DNA from: Streptomyces antimycoticus
GTDB taxonomy: Bacteria; Actinomycetota; Actinomycetes; Streptomycetales; Streptomycetaceae
DNA length: 64,000 bases
NCBI RefSeq assembly: GCF_005405925.1
Contig: NZ_BJHV01000002.1
Coordinates: forward strand, 62,001 to 126,000
Direction: 5' to 3'
Numbering within the stretch: position 1 is the stretch's first letter; each line of letters starts with the position of its first letter. Under the pieces are notes generated by a model. The model searched no databases and was not told where the DNA came from. It worked only from the letters and a program-made list of their open reading frames with translations. Positions 7,771-16,830 of this stretch are shown here, in pieces. A program made the translations under genes and the position numbers.

Positions 7771-8619
7771 ATGACCGAGGCGAACATGAACTGCGGCAGC
7801 GAGTCGGCCAGCCCCGGGAACGAGAAGGCGTCCGGCGTCGATCTGACGCGGGTCGCGCTGCACGCCGCGCGGGCCTCGGCACGCAAGCGCGGTGCCGTAT
7901 CCGAGGCCCGTACGCCCCGCCGCCGTAGCCGGGTGCGGCGGGACGGGCGGGACCCGCAGGGTTTCGCGGCCGTGCTGCAGCAGTTGATGGCCGACCGGGC
8001 CTGGGAGGTCCCGGCCGCCGGCGGCTCGGTGTTGGACCGGTGGCCCGAGATCGCGGCCACGGTCGCCGGGCGCCTGGCCGAGCACGTCCAGGCCGTCGCC
8101 TTCGACGCCGACAGCGGACGGCTGGATGTGCGGGCGGACTCGGCCGCGTACGCGACCCACATCCGGCTGATGACCCCTCGGCTGATCGCCACGGCCAATG
8201 AGGCGGCCGGCCGCGAGGCGGTCCGCTCGATCCGCGTCCTGGCCGCCGGTGCACCCTTCCCGCTCGCCAGCGGCTCGAGCCCCGCGTCGTCCCCGCCGGT
8301 GCCGGAGGCGCCGGTCCGTACGCGGGAGACCGCGTCGCCGGGCTACCAGGAGGCGCTGGCGGCCCACCAGGCCAGCAGGCCGGAACGGGTCCTCGACCCG
8401 AGGACTGCGGTCGCCATCGAGCGGCAGAACGCAGGCTCCTTGATGCGGGAGCCGGAGGAGGCGTTCGGCGATGGGCAGGCCGCGATCGAAGAGCTGCGGG
8501 CGAAGGCGGCGCGGGCGGCGGCCGCGGACAGCAGCCGTATTCGCGCGCTGCGGCGGGCCCGTGCTGAGCGAGCTGGCTCCGCGGCTGCTGCCGCGCCTCG
8601 AGAGGCCCGTACCGCGTGA
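7771..8619 (+). CDS. DciA-like (DUF721) protein
   Basis: A 282-residue protein. Residues 22-40 match the N-terminal signature of actinobacterial DUF721 proteins (SGVDLTRVALHAARASARKR). The central domain runs from about 65 to 170 (LQQLMADRAWEVPAAGG, LDRWPEIAATVAGRLAEHV, then GRLDVRADSAAYATHIRLM), the region that in DciA contacts the replicative helicase. A long charged C-terminal tail is extra. ATG is preceded by GGAGG. DciA proteins are established helicase loader/operator factors in bacteria lacking DnaC; here, next to a replication-type winged-helix gene, an element-encoded loader is likely. Confidence 0.8.
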   Translation: MTEANMNCGSESASPGNEKASGVDLTRVALHAARASARKRGAVSEARTPRRRSRVRRDGRDPQGFAAVLQQLMADRAWEVPAAGGSVLDRWPEIAATVAGRLAEHVQAVAFDADSGRLDVRADSAAYATHIRLMTPRLIATANEAAGREAVRSIRVLAAGAPFPLASGSSPASSPPVPEAPVRTRETASPGYQEALAAHQASRPERVLDPRTAVAIERQNAGSLMREPEEAFGDGQAAIEELRAKAARAAAADSSRIRALRRARAERAGSAAAAAPREARTA

Positions 8620-8763
8620 TGACTGTGCGTGCGGGAGATGTGTACAGGCCGGTGATATTGGAGGTGTTGGGGTGATTGGATGGCCGGGTGTCGGTGTCGG
8701 CGTGTGGTCGTTGAGCACGCTGTACGTGACTGGCGGAGTAGCGAGGCGAGGGGGAGGTAGCCG

Positions 8764-9510
8764 GTGAGCGATCGAAGCGCCATTGAGTGGACCGAAGCGA
8801 CGTGGAATCCCACCACAGGGTGCGACCGAGTCTCGGAGGGCTGCACCAACTGTTACGCCCTTGCCCTGGCCAAGAGGCTCAAAGCGATGGGCGCGCCGAA
8901 GTACCAGAACGATGGCGACCCGCGGACCTCCGGCCCCGGGTTCGGTGTCACGCTGCACCCGGACTCACTGGATGTGCCCTACGGGTGGAAGAGCCCTCGC
9001 ACCGTGTTCGTGAATTCCATGAGCGACTTGTTCCATGCGCGGGTGCACCTCGACTACGTGCGGCAGGTCTTCGAGGTCATGGCCGACACCCCGCAGCACA
9101 CCTACCAGATCCTCACCAAGCGGGCTCGGCGCCTGCGCCAGCTCGCCCCGAAGCTGGACTGGCCCCCGAACGTGTGGATGGGCGTGTCGGTCGAGTCGGA
9201 GGCCGAACTGCCCCGCGTGGATGACCTGCGCCAGGTCCCGGCCGCGGTGCGGTTCCTTTCCTGCGAGCCGCTGCTAGGACCGCTGCCCGGGCTGGACCTG
9301 GAGAGCATCCACTGGGTCATCGCCGGCGGTGAGTCCGGCCCGCGCCACCGCCCGCTGGACACGGCCTGGGTGACCGGCATCCGCGACACCTGCCAGGAAG
9401 CAGGAGTGGCCTTCTTCTTCAAGCAATGGGGAGGCCGCACACCCAAGGCCGGCGGCCGCGAGCTCGGCGGCCGCACCTGGGACGAAATGCCCAGCTCAGT
9501 CGCCGCCTGA
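8764..9510 (+). CDS. DUF5131 / phage Gp37-Gp68 family (three-Cys-motif) protein
   Basis: A 248-residue protein. Near the N-terminus lies IEWTEATWNPTTGCDRVSEG with three cysteines at residues 20, 27 and 30 (C-x6-C-x2-C), the signature of the Gp37/Gp68 (DUF5131) family. Downstream motifs typical of the family are visible: VFVNSMSDLFH, YQILTKRARRLR, NVWMGVSVES, RFLSCEPLLGP and the C-terminal FFFKQWGG. The triple-Cys cluster suggests a metal or iron-sulfur centre, possibly radical-SAM related; this is unproven. GTG start, with GGGGGAGG upstream. It converges with its usual partner TcmP. Confidence 0.88.
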   Translation: MSDRSAIEWTEATWNPTTGCDRVSEGCTNCYALALAKRLKAMGAPKYQNDGDPRTSGPGFGVTLHPDSLDVPYGWKSPRTVFVNSMSDLFHARVHLDYVRQVFEVMADTPQHTYQILTKRARRLRQLAPKLDWPPNVWMGVSVESEAELPRVDDLRQVPAAVRFLSCEPLLGPLPGLDLESIHWVIAGGESGPRHRPLDTAWVTGIRDTCQEAGVAFFFKQWGGRTPKAGGRELGGRTWDEMPSSVAA

Positions 9511-9519
9511 CGCTGCTAC

Positions 9520-9555
9520 GAGGCGGCCGCCGTGGTGGTCCACGGCGGCCGCCTC
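9520..9555. terminator. Bidirectional terminator
   Basis: Perfect 16-base arms at 9520-9535 and 9540-9555 with a TGGT loop, between the convergent DUF5131 and TcmP genes. It can stop transcription from both sides. Confidence 0.8.
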
Positions 9556-9564
9556 ACGGCGTGA

Positions 9565-10719
9565 TCAGGCCGCGGGGCGCACGATCAGCTCACGGGTCCG
9601 CTTCTCGCCCACGCCGGTGCTGGGCGTCTTGCCCTGGCTGTGGAGAAGCTTCACCGCCTTCCGGGCAGCCGGCTCGGTGACCTGCCCGTAGTAGGTGCCG
9701 AACACCTCCAGCGTGTGGTCGACCAGCTTCACCGGCCGCCTGGTGCGCAGCAGCAGCGTCTCCAGGTTGCGGGCCATGGCCGGCACAGCTTCCTTCTCCA
9801 CCGTTGCCGGATCAGGCCGCTTCAGCGAGGCAGCGGAGAACAGTGCATCGTCCTCCCGCAGCTCGAGCGTCTTCCACCACTCGTCCCTGGCGCGCGCCAC
9901 CGCGTCCCCGAAGACCCACAGGCCATACGGGCTGTGGGTGGCGAAGACCAGGTGGTAGACCGGCTTCACATGAGAGTCGGCGGCGACCGGGACCGACTGC
10001 ACCGACATGCCGGTCTGCTGCTCCAGGCGCCGGGCGTACTCCGCCGCCACAGCCTCCGCCGCGTCCTGCTCGGAGGCGGCGCCGCTGAAGTACTCGCGCC
10101 ACCACCGGCCCCCGCACACGGCGTCGAACCGCTCCAGGCTCTTCTCATTGCCCTTGGGCGAGGAGACATGGCCGCCCAGGCGCCGAACCGCCATCATGCT
10201 GAAGTTCATCAGCAGCTCCGTCGCCGGGCGGGTCCCTGGCCGCCGCCGTGCCAGGACGTCCACCAGACGTTCCATCGGCAGACACAGCCCGCACGGGTCC
10301 AGGAACAAGAACAGCGGAACGCCCCTCGCCCGCAGCACCACATCGTCCAGGACGCCGTCGACCTCCCCGCGGTGCGCCCGCGCGTCAACGCCGCGGGCCC
10401 GATAGGTCTGGAGGACTTCCAGCAGGCGCTCGAAGGACTTGGCTTGCTCCTCCACGAAGAAGCAGGACAGCTTCAGCCCGCGCGACCGGTAGTAGGAGGC
10501 GACCCGCAACGCGATCTCCGCCGAGCCTGGCTCACCGCTCTCGTACCGGCCCTCACCCGCGTATCCGTCCAGATACACCACTCGCTTGTCCTGCGACTGC
10601 CTGCTCGTCATCCCTCCGAACGGAGGTATGTAGCGCCGCAGCAGCTCATGCTTGAACACGCTCGGCAGAGCTTTCCCCTGCCAGTAACTCCCGTTCGTCC
10701 CGGTCGACATGGCCCCCAC
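9565..10719 (-). CDS. tcmP: Three-Cys-motif partner protein TcmP
   Basis: About 382-385 residues. The family signature is visible: an N-terminal VFKHELLRRYIPPF, VVYLDGYAGEGRYESGEPGS near residue 47, LKLSCFFVEE, then VPLFLFLDPCGLCLP near 135 and LLMNFSMMAVRRLGG. The pattern of a nucleotide-binding-like fold with a later LDP motif recalls SAM-dependent methyltransferases. TcmP proteins are defined by occurring next to DUF5131 proteins, as here, although the pair is convergent rather than co-directional. Starts at GTG 10719 or ATG 10710 are both possible. Biochemical role not known to me. Confidence 0.88.
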   Translation of the reverse strand: MGAMSTGTNGSYWQGKALPSVFKHELLRRYIPPFGGMTSRQSQDKRVVYLDGYAGEGRYESGEPGSAEIALRVASYYRSRGLKLSCFFVEEQAKSFERLLEVLQTYRARGVDARAHRGEVDGVLDDVVLRARGVPLFLFLDPCGLCLPMERLVDVLARRRPGTRPATELLMNFSMMAVRRLGGHVSSPKGNEKSLERFDAVCGGRWWREYFSGAASEQDAAEAVAAEYARRLEQQTGMSVQSVPVAADSHVKPVYHLVFATHSPYGLWVFGDAVARARDEWWKTLELREDDALFSAASLKRPDPATVEKEAVPAMARNLETLLLRTRRPVKLVDHTLEVFGTYYGQVTEPAARKAVKLLHSQGKTPSTGVGEKRTRELIVRPAA

Positions 10720-11212
10720 TCCGTGTCCCCTCCACTACTTTCTGTTGCAGATGGTGAACCACCCACCAAGGACCGGCAAGACCCCCATCACGTCATATGA
10801 CAGGTGACAAGGGACTTTCTCAGCGATCACGGTCGCCGCCAACGATCGACCGCCGCCATGTCTGCCGAACGCGCCAACGGTGAGATAGTGCGCGGCCGGT
10901 CTGAGTCGAAGGCACCGGTCGCCGATGGACATCTCCTGGCCCTGCCCACACGTCACGTGCGGGACGCTGGCTCGGGCCCTGTCATCTCCGCCGCGACGAT
11001 GGCCGCTGCCAGCCGAACTCGAAAGTGGATTGCCGGCGGCAGACATCCGCACCTCAAGCCGCCCTGGCACGGCCGCAAGCGAGGAGCACCTTCATCTGCA
11101 CGTCATCCCCGCCCGGTGAACGACACCCCACCTCCAACCGACGGCGACAGCGGCTGCGTGCTCGCAGTGTCCGGAGCCGCTGGAGCCCAGTAGTCGGCCG
11201 GAGATGGACCCC
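10720..11212. other. Intergenic region without supported genes
   Basis: Several short overlapping reading frames exist, but none has a ribosome-binding site or recognisable protein pattern. It contains the promoter region of the leftward TcmP gene and ends at the hairpin at 11213. Confidence 0.4.
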
Positions 11213-11242
11213 AGGGGTCGGTGTCCGCAGACACCGACCCCT
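11213..11242. terminator. Perfect hairpin terminator
   Basis: Thirteen-base arms (AGGGGTCGGTGTC and its complement) around a CGCA loop. It lies 72 bases beyond the stop of the leftward small membrane protein gene and probably ends that transcript. Confidence 0.65.
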
Positions 11243-11314
11243 AGCTCGTGCGTGGGTACGCGATCCGCAGACGATGGCGTAAGTCATGGCGGACAACATG
11301 CGCGTGTTTTCGGT

Positions 11315-11524
11315 TCACAGCGTCGTGAGGATGAACGTCAGCAGTGCCAGCGACAGAGTCGCGCTGCCTCCAAAGGCCAGGGCAGCACGCAGCAATGTGG
11401 CAGCGTAGGTGGCTCCGTCGATACGAGCGAGCAGGCCAGCTGCTGCTCCCACGAGGACGCAGAACAGGGCAACGACTGCGAGAAGCAGGAGCAGGAGCAT
11501 CAGGTGGACAGGCGCGGTGTTCAT
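11315..11524 (-). CDS. Tiny membrane protein divergent from the NACHT gene
   Basis: A 69-residue hydrophobic protein. Residues 7-35 (VHLMLLLLLLAVVALFCVLV) form one membrane segment and 45-69 (ATLLRAALAFGGSATLSLAL) a second, with a short polar turn between. ATG at 11524 is preceded by a weak GGGAAGAAG. It is transcribed away from the NACHT gene with about 120 bases between them. Role unknown; tiny membrane proteins sometimes accompany STAND genes. Confidence 0.6.
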   Translation of the reverse strand: MNTAPVHLMLLLLLLAVVALFCVLVGAAAGLLARIDGATYAATLLRAALAFGGSATLSLALLTFILTTL

Positions 11525-11647
11525 GTCTTCTTCCCGGGACGATTGACGACGGTGGCGTCGGTGAATTTCGCCGTTCTGGTGTTCACCGGGGTTCAGGCTG
11601 AACAAAGATGATTGAAGACGGTCGCTCGAGAGACGGAGAAGCAGGAC

Positions 11648-14557
11648 ATGGGGGAGGGGCACGAGGATCCGTTAGCGGAACTCGCGCTGCAGCTGCGCCA
11701 CCTCAGGGCGCAGCGAGGTCTGCAGATGGGTGGATTGCAGCAGCGGACGGGACTGGGTCGCACAACAGTGAGCCAGGCCCTGAACGGCTACAAGGTGCCC
11801 TCAGAGGCCACGCTGTTTGCCCTGGCGAGGGCGTTGGGCACGGACGTGGAGCCGTTGCTGGCCTTACGCCAGGCCGCCATGCGCTTACCACGCTCGCGTG
11901 ACGATTCTCCGAGGAGAGTTGTTCGCAGGCCGGGACGACCGACGGTGCAGCCTTCGTTCGAGGAGCGGTACCTCAGCTATGTGGCGGAGCGGCATTCCCA
12001 GCTGACCGTCGTAGGGCTGAACCTAAGCCGGCCCGAACGTGCATGTTGGCCGCTTGACGCGGCGTACTTGAGCTTGGAACTGGCGGAACGACGGGAGGAC
12101 TGGCCTGCAGACAGCGAGGAAGCAGACCGGCCCTCCGTCGTAGTGAAGCGTGCCGAGCAGGCCATGGCCCACTGCCGACGGGTGCTTTTGCGAGGGCTCG
12201 CCGGCAGCGGAAAGACAACGCTGCTGCAGTGGCTGGCTGTCGCCACGGCTCGTGATGAGCTGCCGGAAGAACTGGCGGGCTGGCGAGGGCAGGTTCCGTT
12301 CGTCCTGCCACTGCGGACGCTGGTGAGGCGTGGTCCCCTTCCGGAACCGCATGAATTTCTGTCCGCGGTCGGAACACCCCTGGCCGCCTCCCAACCAGAG
12401 GGCTGGGCCGATGGGGTGCTCTCCCAGGGTAAGGCCCTCGTCCTGGTCGACGGCATCGATGAAGTTCCCCAGGAACGTCGGGGTCCCACTCGGGACTGGC
12501 TCGAGCAGCTCTTGGCTGCGTACAAGGACGCGCACTTCGTGGTCACCACGCGGCCGTCAGCTGTTCCCGAAGGCTGGCTGTCCTCGTCGTGCTTCACCGA
12601 ACTGTCGGTGCGGCCCATGAGTGTAGCCGACACCGAAGTCTTCGTTTGCCGATGGCATACCGCCGCCCGGCAGAGTGCAACGACCGAGGCCGAACGGTCA
12701 CAGTTGCATGATCTCGAAGCAGCGCTCCGGGTGACAGCACGTGCTCAGCGTGATCTGGCGCAGTTGTCCAGCACCCCCCTGATGTGTGCACTCATTTGCG
12801 CGTTGCACCGAGACCGCCGCGGCCATCTGCCTCACAGCCGTATAGAACTCTACGAGGCGGCACTGTCGATGCTGCTCGTGCGCCGTGACATCGAGCGCAG
12901 CATCGACGTCCCCGAAGGCATCCAGCTCACCGAGCATCAGAGCATTCAGCTTCTTCAGCGTCTGGCTTACTGGCTCATCCGCAACCGCCAGACAGAGATG
13001 GACCGGGCGACCGCGCTGGCCCTGGTCAGCGACGCGCTGCCGGCCATGCAGGCCGTGGCCGAACAGGGCACTGCCGACCAGGTCCTGACGCACCTAGTCG
13101 GCCGCAGCGGGCTCCTGCGCCAGCCCACCGCGGACACCATCGACTTCGTGCATCGGACTTTCCAGGACTACCTCGGAGCCAAAGCCGCTATCGAAGCCCA
13201 CGACTTTCCTCTGCTGGTCAACCATGCCCATGACGACCAGTGGGAAGACGTCGTACGTATGGCCGTCGCCCACGCCCGGCCCACCGAGAGCGCTGACCTT
13301 CTCCGCCGCCTCGTCGACCGCGGTGACGCCGAGGTCGAGCACAGGAGCAGACTCCATCTCGTGGCAGCCGCCAGCCTGCAGTACGCCACAGAGCTCGACC
13401 CCGACGCGCGCAGGCTGGTCGAAGAGCGTGCACGCGTCTTGTTGCCTCCCCGTTCCCAGGAGGAGGCGGATGCGCTTGCCGCGCTCGGACCGGGCATCCT
13501 GGACCTGCTGCCGGGGCCCCAGGGCCTGGAATACGACGAAGTGATATCCGTCATCCTGACTGCAGCGGGCATCGGCGGCGACCATGCCTACGCCTTCCTC
13601 CGCCGCTTCGCACAGTCGCTGCCTCCTGATTCGGCCTCCTACGCTCTAGCCGATAGCTGGAAGCACTTCGATGCCGACGAATACGCTCGCGACATCCTGA
13701 TTCGCTTCCGGGACCACCTATCTCTGAGTGTGAGGACCCATGATCAGCGCAACGCATTGCGATTCCTGAAACCCATCACCAGCGTCACATTTCGAGAAGC
13801 ATTCACCGAAGACGAAATCACCGAGCATCTCTCACCCGAGCACATCCGGAATCTGCGGATCTACTCCGGTCAACTGCTCACAGAACTGAAATTCATCCGC
13901 GAACTCCCTGCCCTAACGGAACTCGCCCTCTCCGACTGCATCCAGCTCACACACATTGAAGACCTTGCAGGGCTCCCGTTGTCCGACTTGAGTCTCCTGC
14001 ACCTGCCGGACGAATTCTCCTTCGACGCGCTGGCTTCTTTGTCCGGAATCACCGAGCTCTCTCTCTACACGCGCCTGCCCTGGGAGAGCATGGCAGAAAT
14101 GCCAGCACCGGAGGGCCTCACCAGACTGTTTCTGGGCGCTTCGATCGGCACACCTCTGGCCGGTCTCTCCAGGTGGCAACAACTGCGAGAGCTGGTGATC
14201 AACACCGGGCCTGACAAGGGAGAGTGGCAAGAGATCTCCGCACTGCCTCGTCTGACTGAACTCGGCATAGCGGATTACGATCTCACCCAGGCCGTTCCCA
14301 TACACAGCGTTACCTCCCTCCGGCTTCTGCCAGGCTCAGACGTACAACTGAATCTGGTTTCGGACCTCTTCCCCAACCTCAAGCATCTCTTCATCAATAA
14401 CCTTAGGTCACAACTGGTCACCATCGATATCACCCCTTTGAGTAGGCTCAAGGGACTCGAGATCTCTATCAGCTACCCCAATGGCATTACCGGCCTCGAA
14501 CGATTCACCGCAGACGCAGTCATGCTGAACCCGCGCCCCCGGACAGCAGTCACCTGA
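11648..14557 (+). CDS. HTH-NACHT STAND NTPase with LRR-like C-terminus
   Basis: A 969-residue multidomain protein. Residues 8-75 are an XRE-type helix-turn-helix (LRAQRGLQMGGLQQRTGLGR, TTVSQALNGYKVP). Residues 100-150 hold a linker common before actinobacterial NACHT modules (WPLDAAYLSLEL). The NACHT ATPase follows: Walker A GLAGSGKT at 183-190, Walker B ALVLVDGIDEVP near 263-274, the sensor FVVTTRPSAVPEGW near 300, and a helical arm domain to about 560 (DFVHRTFQDYLGAKAA). Residues about 720-960 carry leucine-rich-like repeats (LPALTELALSDCIQLTHIED, LSGITELSLYT). NACHT proteins are established in prokaryotic antiphage defence; an HTH effector end suggests transcriptional output. Alternative TTG start at 11612. 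Confidence 0.87.
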   Translation: MGEGHEDPLAELALQLRHLRAQRGLQMGGLQQRTGLGRTTVSQALNGYKVPSEATLFALARALGTDVEPLLALRQAAMRLPRSRDDSPRRVVRRPGRPTVQPSFEERYLSYVAERHSQLTVVGLNLSRPERACWPLDAAYLSLELAERREDWPADSEEADRPSVVVKRAEQAMAHCRRVLLRGLAGSGKTTLLQWLAVATARDELPEELAGWRGQVPFVLPLRTLVRRGPLPEPHEFLSAVGTPLAASQPEGWADGVLSQGKALVLVDGIDEVPQERRGPTRDWLEQLLAAYKDAHFVVTTRPSAVPEGWLSSSCFTELSVRPMSVADTEVFVCRWHTAARQSATTEAERSQLHDLEAALRVTARAQRDLAQLSSTPLMCALICALHRDRRGHLPHSRIELYEAALSMLLVRRDIERSIDVPEGIQLTEHQSIQLLQRLAYWLIRNRQTEMDRATALALVSDALPAMQAVAEQGTADQVLTHLVGRSGLLRQPTADTIDFVHRTFQDYLGAKAAIEAHDFPLLVNHAHDDQWEDVVRMAVAHARPTESADLLRRLVDRGDAEVEHRSRLHLVAAASLQYATELDPDARRLVEERARVLLPPRSQEEADALAALGPGILDLLPGPQGLEYDEVISVILTAAGIGGDHAYAFLRRFAQSLPPDSASYALADSWKHFDADEYARDILIRFRDHLSLSVRTHDQRNALRFLKPITSVTFREAFTEDEITEHLSPEHIRNLRIYSGQLLTELKFIRELPALTELALSDCIQLTHIEDLAGLPLSDLSLLHLPDEFSFDALASLSGITELSLYTRLPWESMAEMPAPEGLTRLFLGASIGTPLAGLSRWQQLRELVINTGPDKGEWQEISALPRLTELGIADYDLTQAVPIHSVTSLRLLPGSDVQLNLVSDLFPNLKHLFINNLRSQLVTIDITPLSRLKGLEISISYPNGITGLERFTADAVMLNPRPRTAVT

Positions 14558-14943
14558 GTCGCGCTCGGGTCAGGTTCCGCTACATATACCCGACCTGTCT
14601 TCCGTGCAGACTCGTCGCCTGAGGCACCATTCTGAGACCAATTCGGGCCCCGCCGCCCGAGCAACAGGGACGCGACGGCAGCGGACTGTGCCTGTCCCTC
14701 AACGGAACTCTGGGGGCAGGTGGTGTGAGCTGCTTCCGGCAGGGTGCGGGTTATCCGGTCGCGCATCGGCCGTAGCTCCTGGCCTTGGTAGCCGGTACCT
14801 CCTGGCAACGCGGCTGAAGCAGCTGCACGAGCAGAGCGCACCCCACACCGAGACCGAAACGGCCGCAGCCGTGCGGTGGAGGACCGGCTGCGCGAGCTCG
14901 CTACCCGGCCCCTCGATGGCGACACGGCCGGGGCGGTGATCGC
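14558..14943 (+). pseudogene. Remnant sharing sequence with 27430-27660
   Basis: No intact gene. Around 14800-14850 the DNA would encode LLATRLKQLHEQ, matching LLATSLEQLREQ at about 27540, with clear nucleotide similarity. A second short stretch (DRLRELATRPLDGDTAGAV) ends in a TGA that overlaps the ATG at 14944. These look like debris of one gene family. The DNA immediately after the NACHT stop shows nothing else. Confidence 0.4.
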
Positions 14944-15024
14944 ATGACCACCGAGCTGAGCGGCGCCGACCTCGCACGCCAGGCCCTGGTCGCCGCCCGC
15001 GAGCAGGCGAAAGGGAGGACATAA
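14944..15024 (+). pseudogene. N-terminal fragment of a DciA-like gene
   Basis: Twenty-six codons reading MTTELSGADLARQALVAARE and then a stop. This matches the N-terminal signature of DUF721/DciA proteins, including the full-length copy at 7771 (SGVDLTRVALHAAR). The start overlaps the preceding remnant as ATGA. It appears to be a truncated second copy. The stretch 15025-15280 has no gene. Confidence 0.5.
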
Positions 15025-15280
15025 CACCCTGACCAAGGGGACAAGGAGCCCGCAGGGCTCAGAGGAACTCACGGGATGTTGCACAGACCGGCGCCCGTAA
15101 ACCGGATGTCCCCTGATCGGGTGGCCGCCGGGTCGAGGGCGGGCGTGTCGCGGCGGCCAAATGCGACTCTCCGTATGCGCACGAGAACACACGCCGTGAG
15201 CGGTATTTGGGTCGCTCGACCGTGCTGCGGTGACCACTCTCCGCTGCCTACCCGTTTCCGATCAGTCTGGATGCCGACAC

Positions 15281-15769
15281 ATGAGTAAAGCGTTTCTCGC
15301 TGCACGGCGGCTGGCCAGGTATGCAACTGTGCCCGCAGCCGTGATGCTTGCCCTGACCGCGGCTCCGCCCGCGCAGGCGGAGCCGTTCCCGCCGTACTCC
15401 AAGTTCCAGATCTCCTACTGGACGGATCCCGCCCGCTGCGTCGGGTGGGCCAACGCCGGCGGCAGCTTGGACGCGTTGGAGAACCATGCGTGCGACGCTC
15501 GTGCGACCTGGACCTACAACCGGGCCACCCAGCAACTGATCAGCAACGACAACCGCTGCGTGGACGAGTGGATCGCGGGGATCCTGGAAGTCAAGTCCTG
15601 CGACACCAACCGCGCACAGCAGCGCTGGGAGGTCACCTACACAACTGACGGCTACTACGTGATCCACCAAGCGGAAAACAGCCGTGGCCTCTTCTGGATG
15701 TGGACCCACGCCACCGGCGGGGGATCTACTTGGGTCGCCAACTGGACAGGTTCGCGGTCCGCGACGTGA
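15281..15769 (+). CDS. Secreted ricin-type lectin-like protein
   Basis: A 162-residue exported protein. A signal peptide covers residues 1-31 (basic start, hydrophobic core VPAAVMLALTAA, cleavage after AQA). The mature part has the Q/W pattern and paired cysteines of a ricin-B-like beta-trefoil (RCVGWANAGGSLDA, CVDEWIAGILEVKSC, AQQRWEVTYTTDGYYVIHQA). Probably a carbohydrate-binding or cell-surface protein. No ribosome-binding site is obvious before the ATG. Only one or two trefoil repeats fit in this length. Confidence 0.7.
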   Translation: MSKAFLAARRLARYATVPAAVMLALTAAPPAQAEPFPPYSKFQISYWTDPARCVGWANAGGSLDALENHACDARATWTYNRATQQLISNDNRCVDEWIAGILEVKSCDTNRAQQRWEVTYTTDGYYVIHQAENSRGLFWMWTHATGGGSTWVANWTGSRSAT

Positions 15770-15949
15770 GCTGAAGACTGCTGAAAATCTCGCGTTCTGG
15801 CCCCGGCTCGGTGGAGTCGGGGCCAGTTTTGTAGGCATGCAAGGCGAATGGGCCGGGGAGACGGCTGTGAGTGCCAACCCCGGCGGACCGCCATCCCGGA
15901 AAATGTGGCGGGCCCGGCCGGTACCCGCCGCCGTCGACCCGGACCTGCC

Positions 15950-16015
15950 GAGTGCGGACATCCGCATCGGGTACGCCCGCTGCTCGCACCTCAGCCAAGA
16001 ATTCGCCAGGTGTGA
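15950..16015 (+). pseudogene. N-terminal vestige of a serine resolvase
   Basis: The frame reading DLPSADIRIGYARCSHLSQE matches the catalytic N-terminus of Tn3-type resolvases (IGYARCST...). It breaks off after about 20 codons and no resolvase sequence follows, so only a scar of a mobile element remains. Confidence 0.5.
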
Positions 16016-16076
16016 CCGGCGGGCGTTGTCGTCCCAGCCGACGAAGCGCAGTGTGTCGGTGTCGAGCCGTAGCGTA

Positions 16077-16823
16077 ATGTTCATGAATCTCAGGTACATA
16101 CCGCCTGTTGAGGCGGAACGCCTCCGGCAGTTGCCGACCCGGGATATCGCGCTCCTTCTGCTGAAGCACCTTGCCGGCACCCCCGGCTATCTGCAGTACA
16201 CAGGGACGATGATGTCGGCACGTCAGGCGTTCCAGGACGAGCCGGACACGAACACGCTCGTGGAACGACTGTCCGATGCCTGGTGCTGGCTGGAGGCGCA
16301 TGCACTGCTGACCCGGGAGCCCAGCCAGTCCGAGGCGTTCCGTCGGGTCTCCCGCGACGGTATGGACCTGGTGAACGACCCGCAGGGCATCACGCGGTTC
16401 GAGGCCCGCGAGCGGCTGTCCGGTCCGCTGCACCCGGCGCTGGAAGGAACGGTGCGCACCAACTTCCACCTGGGCGACTACGAGACGGCGTGTTTTGCCG
16501 CGATGAAGGCGGTCGAGGTCGCCGTGCGGGACGCCTCCGGACTCGATAACTCCCTGGTCGGCGTGCCCTTGATGCGTGCGGCGTTCCAGCCGTACAGGAA
16601 CGGCAAGGGCGGGCCGCTCGCCGACGCGGGTGCCGAGGGCGGAGAGCAGGAGGCAGCGTCCGCGTTGTTCGCTGGCGCCATGGGGGCGTTCAAGAATCCG
16701 TCCAGCCATCGCACTGTCGACTTCGACGACCCGATCGAGGCGGCCGAGATCATCCAGTTCGCGGACCTGCTGCTGCGGCAGGTCGAACGCGCCAAGCGCC
16801 GTCAGGCCGCAGCGGCGGTGTAG
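16077..16823 (+). CDS. TIGR02391 (Ymh) family protein
   Basis: A 248-residue protein. The C-terminal half (residues about 120-240) shows the TIGR02391 pattern: LHPALEGTVRTNFHLGDYET, AMKAVEVAVRD, LVGVPLMRAAF, a central GGPLAD loop, and SALFAGAMGAFKNPSSHRTV. The N-terminal half contains EAERLRQLPTRDIALLLLKH and a winged-helix-like part. Start is ATG 16077 or 16083; neither has a strong ribosome-binding site. These proteins are frequent in plasmids and defence-rich regions; function unknown. A second, truncated member is at 57620. Confidence 0.75.
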   Translation: MFMNLRYIPPVEAERLRQLPTRDIALLLLKHLAGTPGYLQYTGTMMSARQAFQDEPDTNTLVERLSDAWCWLEAHALLTREPSQSEAFRRVSRDGMDLVNDPQGITRFEARERLSGPLHPALEGTVRTNFHLGDYETACFAAMKAVEVAVRDASGLDNSLVGVPLMRAAFQPYRNGKGGPLADAGAEGGEQEAASALFAGAMGAFKNPSSHRTVDFDDPIEAAEIIQFADLLLRQVERAKRRQAAAAV

Positions 16824-16830
16824 GCCGGTC

